Assembly: GCA_964526785.1 (NCBI GenBank) | Contig: CAZGMJ010000002.1 | Span: 137,762-201,761 of the forward strand | Reading direction: 5' to 3' | Length of the DNA: 64,000 bases | Source: CAZGMJ01 sp964526785 | Lineage (GTDB): Bacteria; Planctomycetota; Phycisphaerae; Sedimentisphaerales; Anaerobacaceae | The notes under the pieces: model-generated | What the model was told of the DNA's origin: nothing | Seen by the model: only the letters and a program-made list of their open reading frames with translations | Database searches by the model: none | Shown here: one piece after another, positions 59,579-64,000 of the stretch | How positions within the stretch are numbered: the stretch's first letter is position 1 | Layout: every line of letters begins with the position of its first letter | Position numbers and translations under genes: made by a program

Positions 59579-59643
59579 AGCGAGTCCCGATGTACATCGG
59601 GATTAACCGCTAGGTTGTAGGTTCGAGTCCTACTCGGGGAGTT
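59574..59643 (+). repeat. Rearranged partial copy of tRNA-Asn
   Basis: After the GIY-YIG gene, GGTAGAGCGAG (59574-59584) repeats tRNA-Asn 59252-59262 exactly, and TTAACCGC...GGGGAGTT (59603-59643) repeats 59269-59309 with one mismatch in 41. Between them the six bases CGGCTG of the tRNA are replaced by an 18-base palindrome. The 5' acceptor strand and the first part of the D-arm are missing, so this copy cannot be a working tRNA. Confidence 0.9.
59585..59602. repeat. Perfect 18-bp palindrome in the anticodon region of the tRNA copy
   Basis: TCCCGATGTACATCGGGA reads the same on both strands. As RNA it folds to a 7-base stem with a GUAC loop. It takes the place of CGGCTG, that is, of the 3' part of the anticodon 5' stem, the first loop bases and the G of the anticodon. 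Confidence 0.9.
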
Positions 59644-59902
59644 CTAAGTCCTTGCGAGAGAAGGGTTTGCAGTCCCATGCATAATCAACCCCTCAACTCC
59701 TTTACCGTTTTGGCGTCTGCTCGTTCAGGTTGCGGCGGATTGTAACGTCTTGACAGCTACGGCTTTGCGACCGAGTTCAAACCTTCAACCTGCTTACTCC
59801 GCGCCGCTCGTTTGAACGTCTGATTGAACTGGTGTTGGCGGCTGTGATCGGGTGTTGTGTCACCAGCCGGCTGCTTACCGGGCGGAGCAATCGACAGTCT
59901 GC
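59644..59902. other. Intergenic DNA between the tRNA copy and the AraC gene
   Basis: This 259-base stretch holds no coding frame I trust and no RNA gene. TTGACA occurs near 59751, without a good -10 partner. Confidence 0.3.
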
Positions 59903-60772
59903 TCAGTAAGTCAACTGATGTGAGGCACGGTATTGTCGGGGAGTGCAGCCACAAAGGGATTTGAATGCAACGTTGAATCTGCTCAGCGAGTTGAATCCGG
60001 AGGTGTAAGCGATTTCGAGTATCTTCTTGTTTGTGGTCACCAGCATCCGTTGTGCGTGCTGCACGCGATGCTGGATGATGAAGTTGTTCACCGTAATACC
60101 GAATGTCCGCCTGAACAGGTCCCCTGCATAGTCCGGATGCAGGTTCACTGCTTCGGCCACATCGGCGACGCGGATTCGTCTTGTATAGTTCTGGGCAATG
60201 AACTTGGCCATCGGCTCAATGTTGCTTGTGCATGGCGTGCCCACCGGTCTTTGACTGCGGTCGATTGATGTGCCGTTGGCCGGTGTAGCCTCGTCTGCGA
60301 CATTGTCGGCAAGGCGGAGCAGTCGCGCCTTGATCTCAAGCAGTACGATTTCGTGAAAACGCGTTGAGTCGCAGTTGATATCCTGGTGCCACTTCTCGAA
60401 TAGCGCCTTGTCCGGGTACGACCGGGATAACGCCCGTTCCTGAATCAGCCGACCGCTCAGGATTCGCTTGACAAGGTTCTCGGGAAGAGCCCAATTAAGC
60501 AGCCAGGGAAGAGGCAGCGTTATAACCGTATAAGAAGTTACGTCTTCATATCCCACGATCTGGTGCGGTGTAGTCGCCCAGAACAGTGCGGGTCTGCCGC
60601 CTTGAATGGTGATTCGCTGGCCCCAAAAGAGATACGTCAGTCGGCCCCGCTCGAGGTAATTCAATTCGACCTCGGTGTGCTTGTCTGGACGCGGCATCAG
60701 GGCGGGCTGCCAACGCTCACACGTAAAGCCATATTGTGCAAACTCTGCGCGTCTTGGGTCAAACTGCTTCAT
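59903..60772 (-). CDS. AraC-family transcriptional regulator
   Basis: A 289-residue regulator. The N-terminal half is a cupin-like sensor domain of sugar-responsive AraC proteins (EVELNYLERG, then GRPALFWA). The C-terminal 100 residues form two helix-turn-helix motifs (about 195-285), with the second one in FNSLSRFNVAFK and the ending GCTPRQYR. ATG 60772 gives the family length. It is divergent from the Sde182-like gene, with 125 bases between them, and probably controls it in response to a sugar. Confidence 0.9.
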   Translation of the reverse strand: MKQFDPRRAEFAQYGFTCERWQPALMPRPDKHTEVELNYLERGRLTYLFWGQRITIQGGRPALFWATTPHQIVGYEDVTSYTVITLPLPWLLNWALPENLVKRILSGRLIQERALSRSYPDKALFEKWHQDINCDSTRFHEIVLLEIKARLLRLADNVADEATPANGTSIDRSQRPVGTPCTSNIEPMAKFIAQNYTRRIRVADVAEAVNLHPDYAGDLFRRTFGITVNNFIIQHRVQHAQRMLVTTNKKILEIAYTSGFNSLSRFNVAFKSLCGCTPRQYRASHQLTY

Positions 60773-60897
60773 CAATCCAGGAATACGACAGCATATTGCA
60801 GAAATCAAGGAAGAAATCACTGTATTCAGACTGTATCATCGTCGATGGTTGTACTGCATCAGTCGATAACCGAATACTGAAGATGGAAGGCGTACCC

Positions 60898-63771
60898 ATG
60901 AAAAGGAATCTGTTGCGTGTTCTCCTGATTGCAGTCGCTCTCAGCGTTGGTTCCAATGCAACGGCAGCGAAAGTTGAATCCAAACCCACCGATGGCAGAC
61001 TGCGCGTGATTATGATGTCGGACTTTCCGCCCATCAATGTTGTCAAGGGCGGCAATGTGCCCAACAATCAGAAAAGCGACCCCGACGACATGCAGTCGAT
61101 GGTCCGCTTCCTGTTGTACGCCAATGAGTTTGACGTCGAAGGGTTGATTGCCGGCGCAGGTACATTTGCCATGGAAGCTCACAAGAAGCACATACTGGGC
61201 GTACTCGACCGTTACGAGAAGGTGTATGGAAACTTGAAGAAGCATGATCCCGATTATCCCACGGCAGATTACCTGCGTTCAGTTACCTATGAGGGCCTGG
61301 GTAATAATCATGGTCTTAGCATTAAATGGGGCGGAAAAGGTCAATCCTGGTCCGACATCATTGGTGAGGACCTGGACAGTGAGGCTTCGAATGCGATCAT
61401 TGCTGCCGCAGACGAACCTGATCCACGGCCCCTGTGGATCGGCGTCTGGGGTACGCCGCGAGAGGTTTCCCAGGCCATTTGGAGGATTCGAAAGGATCGG
61501 AGCGAGGCCGAGTTCAAGGCGTTCATCGGCAAGCTTCGCATCTTCCTGATCGCCTGCCAAGACGCTACGCACGGCTGGCTCATGGATGAGTTCCCTGAGT
61601 TGTTTATTATCGAATCAAGAAAGACGTATCAGGGTTTCTTCGGAGGGCGTGATCCGATCTCGAACCTGGCCTGGGTCAACAAGAACATTCGCAATAACCA
61701 CGGACCTCTCTGTGATATATACCCGCATGAAGGGATGGCGTGTACCGGGGTCTGCGAAGGAGATTCACCGACGTTCATGTATCTGGTCAGCGCCAATCGC
61801 GGGATCAACAATCCCGAAGATCCCACGCAACCCAGTTGGGGTGGGCAATACAAACGCAAGCCTGATACTAACCATTATGTCGATGGTCCCGGCGGATCGA
61901 GCATTTCCAGGTGGCGTAAGGACTTCCAGAAGGAATTTGCGCAGCGTGCAGACTGGTGTGTCAGCCATGCAACTGAGTCGGGTGTGGCGACACCTGAACC
62001 GATTCAATCAACACCGGAGCCGGATAGAGCAACGAGCAACCGACGGGACGGCTGGTACAGAATTGTGGCTTCGAGTTTCGACAGTTCGGGCGGCTCTCTG
62101 GAGGCATCGGGCGATAATCTTTACTACGTGAAGCCCAATGCGTGGGTACAGTACGACGGTGTGGACCTGCATACCGGAACAAAGATGATTCAGATGAACG
62201 TAGCCAACAGCGGCGGAGACTCGGCGATTGAAGTCTGGGTGGGCGGCAAGAAGATCGGCACTCTGAACGTGACCGGCACGGGCGGCTGGAATGACTACCA
62301 GACGCAGTCGCTGACGTTGAACGCTCCTCAGAAGGGCATGCAGAATGTGAAGCTCGTTTTTGTAAACGGCAACGTGAATATGGACTGGTTCATCTTCTCA
62401 GCGTCAAAGCAGACGACACCTGAGAAGGCTCCGGAGCCGGCAGCCGCCACACAAGCGAGCAGGAGACCTGCCGCCAGAAGCCGGAAGCCGCGCGGGCCGA
62501 TATGGGATAAGCCCCGGATCATCAACACCACCGACCTCGGCGCCGATCCCGACGACGAGCAATCCATGGTGCGTTTTCTGGTGTGCTCCAACGAGTTCGA
62601 TACCGAGGGCTTGGTTGTTGCGACCGGTTGCTGGAAACAGAGCCAAAGCTCGACGGCCATGCTTGATAAGATCGTCAACGCTTACGAAAAGGTGTATGAC
62701 AATCTGACAGCACATGCCGATGGTTATCCTAGCCCCCAATACCTGAAGTCCATTTCGGTCATGGGCCAGAGGGGCTATGGCATGGGTGACGTCGGCGACG
62801 GCAAGGACAGCCCCGGTTCCGAGATCATCATCGCCGCAGTGGACAAAGACGATCCGCGTCCGGTCTGGGTGACCGGCTGGGGAGGCGTCAATAACGTGGC
62901 GCAGGCGGTCTGGAAGGTCCGGGAGACGCGTTCCAGGGCCGAGTTTGAGAAATTCCTGAGCAAGCTGCGTGTATTTGACATCCTGGGTCAGGACGATGCC
63001 GGGGCCTGGTTGGCGAAGAATTTCCCCGACCTCTTCTACATCCGCGCGACAGGGGTCTATGGTTGGCAGCCTCCGAAGAATGGTTCCTACCAGAAGAATG
63101 ACATCCAAAGCCATGGGCCACTGGGAGCTGTATACCCAAATACGAAATGGGCGACCGAAGGCGATACGCCGGCTTTTATGCATGTCTATCCCAATGGTCT
63201 TAACGATCCTGACCAGATTGATCAGGGTGGCTGGGGCGGCCGTTTCAGTTTCGATAAGAAGCGCGGCATTCGAGGCATGTCGGGGGTCACAAGGATAAGC
63301 AAGAATGCGGAGACGCAGTACGATCCATACTACATGTACGGCAATACGCCGGAAGGGGCCGGGGCGATTAAACGCTGGAGTAGCGGCTACAACAATGACT
63401 TTCAAGCCCGTATGGACTGGACGATGACCGGTGATTACTCGAAAGCCAATCACCATCCAATCGCCGTTGTCAACGGCGACACTACCCGGCAGGTCCTTGA
63501 AGTGTCGGCTTCTCCCGGTTCCAGCGTAGTGCTCAACACGGCTGGTTCCGGAGATCCCGACGACAATTCACTGACCTACAGGTGGTCCTATTACAATGAA
63601 CCCAGTTCCTATAGTGGGTCTCTGACTGTGCAAGACAGCACTTCGGCTTCGGCCACTGTAGCAATCCCGTCTAATGCGCGCGGTAAGAACATTCACATTA
63701 TTCTGGAACTCTGTGACAACGGTTCTCCCAATCTCTACGCTTATCGCCGCGTGATTATCAATGTCCAGTGA
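60898..63771 (+). CDS. Exported Sde182-like protein with two DUF1593 nucleoside-hydrolase-like domains
   Basis: A 957-residue protein with a signal peptide (1-24). It contains two DUF1593/Sde182 N-terminal-type domains, about residues 36-355 and 533-865, each with DxGxDPDDxQSMVRFL near its start (SDPDDMQSMVRFL and ADPDDEQSMVRFL), the Asp-rich site shared with nucleoside hydrolases. Between them lies a beta-sandwich of CBM6 type (about 385-500, with VQYDGVDL). The C-terminus (about 880-957) is the Ig-like Sde182 C domain. It is probably a cellulose- or glycan-related secreted enzyme. ATG 60898 has GGAAGG 8 bases upstream. Confidence 0.82.
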   Translation: MKRNLLRVLLIAVALSVGSNATAAKVESKPTDGRLRVIMMSDFPPINVVKGGNVPNNQKSDPDDMQSMVRFLLYANEFDVEGLIAGAGTFAMEAHKKHILGVLDRYEKVYGNLKKHDPDYPTADYLRSVTYEGLGNNHGLSIKWGGKGQSWSDIIGEDLDSEASNAIIAAADEPDPRPLWIGVWGTPREVSQAIWRIRKDRSEAEFKAFIGKLRIFLIACQDATHGWLMDEFPELFIIESRKTYQGFFGGRDPISNLAWVNKNIRNNHGPLCDIYPHEGMACTGVCEGDSPTFMYLVSANRGINNPEDPTQPSWGGQYKRKPDTNHYVDGPGGSSISRWRKDFQKEFAQRADWCVSHATESGVATPEPIQSTPEPDRATSNRRDGWYRIVASSFDSSGGSLEASGDNLYYVKPNAWVQYDGVDLHTGTKMIQMNVANSGGDSAIEVWVGGKKIGTLNVTGTGGWNDYQTQSLTLNAPQKGMQNVKLVFVNGNVNMDWFIFSASKQTTPEKAPEPAAATQASRRPAARSRKPRGPIWDKPRIINTTDLGADPDDEQSMVRFLVCSNEFDTEGLVVATGCWKQSQSSTAMLDKIVNAYEKVYDNLTAHADGYPSPQYLKSISVMGQRGYGMGDVGDGKDSPGSEIIIAAVDKDDPRPVWVTGWGGVNNVAQAVWKVRETRSRAEFEKFLSKLRVFDILGQDDAGAWLAKNFPDLFYIRATGVYGWQPPKNGSYQKNDIQSHGPLGAVYPNTKWATEGDTPAFMHVYPNGLNDPDQIDQGGWGGRFSFDKKRGIRGMSGVTRISKNAETQYDPYYMYGNTPEGAGAIKRWSSGYNNDFQARMDWTMTGDYSKANHHPIAVVNGDTTRQVLEVSASPGSSVVLNTAGSGDPDDNSLTYRWSYYNEPSSYSGSLTVQDSTSASATVAIPSNARGKNIHIILELCDNGSPNLYAYRRVIINVQ

Positions 63772-64000
63772 CTTGATGTTTCGCCGAAGAACAGGGCCGG
63801 TTGGTCTCCCTGTGCAAGTCGCTAAGAATCTGCAGAATCGCTCTCCACTGGGCTACCGTTTTGTACCGTTTTGCGCTTCGAATACCGCGATAACGTGCGA
63901 AAAAACGCGAAGGGATGCCAAGCCTTACGAAAATCACGAAACCCGCTAAGCTCGACTTTTGCCATTTTAGGCTGCTGTAAGATGGAGACAAATTGCATTG
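63772..64000. other. Right end of window, no gene recognised
   Basis: The last 229 bases follow the Sde182-like gene. A minus-strand open frame (63758-63991) overlaps its stop and has no recognisable motif. An imperfect hairpin is possible around the A-rich GCGAAAAAACGCG near 63897-63909, but I do not call a terminator. Confidence 0.3.

Noticed and set aside
59574..59643. Second functional tRNA-Asn
   Set aside because: The 5' acceptor strand is missing and the anticodon arm is replaced by a palindrome.
63758..63991. 77-residue minus-strand frame at the right end
   Set aside because: It overlaps the stop of the Sde182-like gene, has no motif and lacks a ribosome site.

Overview
The window is a GC-rich bacterial chromosome segment that I read as Planctomycetota, most likely class Phycisphaerae (inference, no search was run). 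Reasons: many exported carbohydrate-active proteins scattered singly among housekeeping genes; families common in that group (Minf_1886-like protein, PmoA/DUF6807-like protein, Sde182/DUF1593-like protein, Tat-exported hydroxypyruvate-isomerase-like barrels, NPCBM-tailed GH27); and promoters of ordinary sigma70 type. No rRNA operon, CRISPR array, transposase or prophage is visible.

Layout. 1-5 kb: an exported sugar-isomerase-like protein, a small ATPase, and a leftward sulfur-assimilation operon (rrf2 regulator, DUF2061, APS/PAPS reductase, sulfite/nitrite reductase). 5-16 kb: dnaE, a small membrane-anchored protein, then tmk, holB, ricT, metG, an order that recalls Bacillus, followed by an exported GH5-like enzyme and a Minf_1886-like protein. 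16-24 kb: GNAT, PhzF and M20 deacylase (leftward), a zinc-ribbon coiled-coil protein, an RNase HI-PurN fusion, a pseudopilin-like protein and clpC. 24-31 kb: a glycosidase-like protein, a GH27 alpha-galactosidase, and a PepSY protein / response regulator / histidine kinase operon whose regulator carries an in-frame amber codon. 31-45 kb: xseA-xseB, then a run of exported degradative proteins (beta-lactamase/DUF4185 fusion, aspartyl-protease-like lipoprotein, pectate-lyase-like protein, GH43-like protein, DUF1566, VCBS, esterase) interrupted by tRNA-Leu(UAG). 45-55 kb: NodIJ-like ABC exporter, exported MTA/SAH-type nucleosidase with a purine permease, sugar-isomerase-like protein, PmoA-like lipoprotein, long coiled-coil protein, GGDEF protein. 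55-59 kb: GT21-like glycosyltransferase, metallophosphatase and Ser/Thr kinase in one leftward, partly overlapping unit. 59-64 kb: tRNA-Asn(GUU) with a GIY-YIG nuclease gene joined to its 3' end and a rearranged partial tRNA copy behind it, then an AraC regulator divergent from a 957-residue duplicated Sde182-like protein.

Together the genes describe a heterotroph that degrades plant or algal polysaccharide (galactosides, pectin-like and xylan/arabinan-like polymers, acyl-esterified glycans), assimilates sulfate, and salvages purines. The most unusual item is the compact tRNA-Asn / GIY-YIG / partial-tRNA unit at 59235-59643, in which an 18-bp perfect palindrome replaces the anticodon region of the second copy. 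Also worth attention are the RNase HI-PurN fusion, the amber-interrupted OmpR-type regulator behind a PepSY protein with an aspartate/glutamate tail, and the exported nucleosidase plus purine permease pair.
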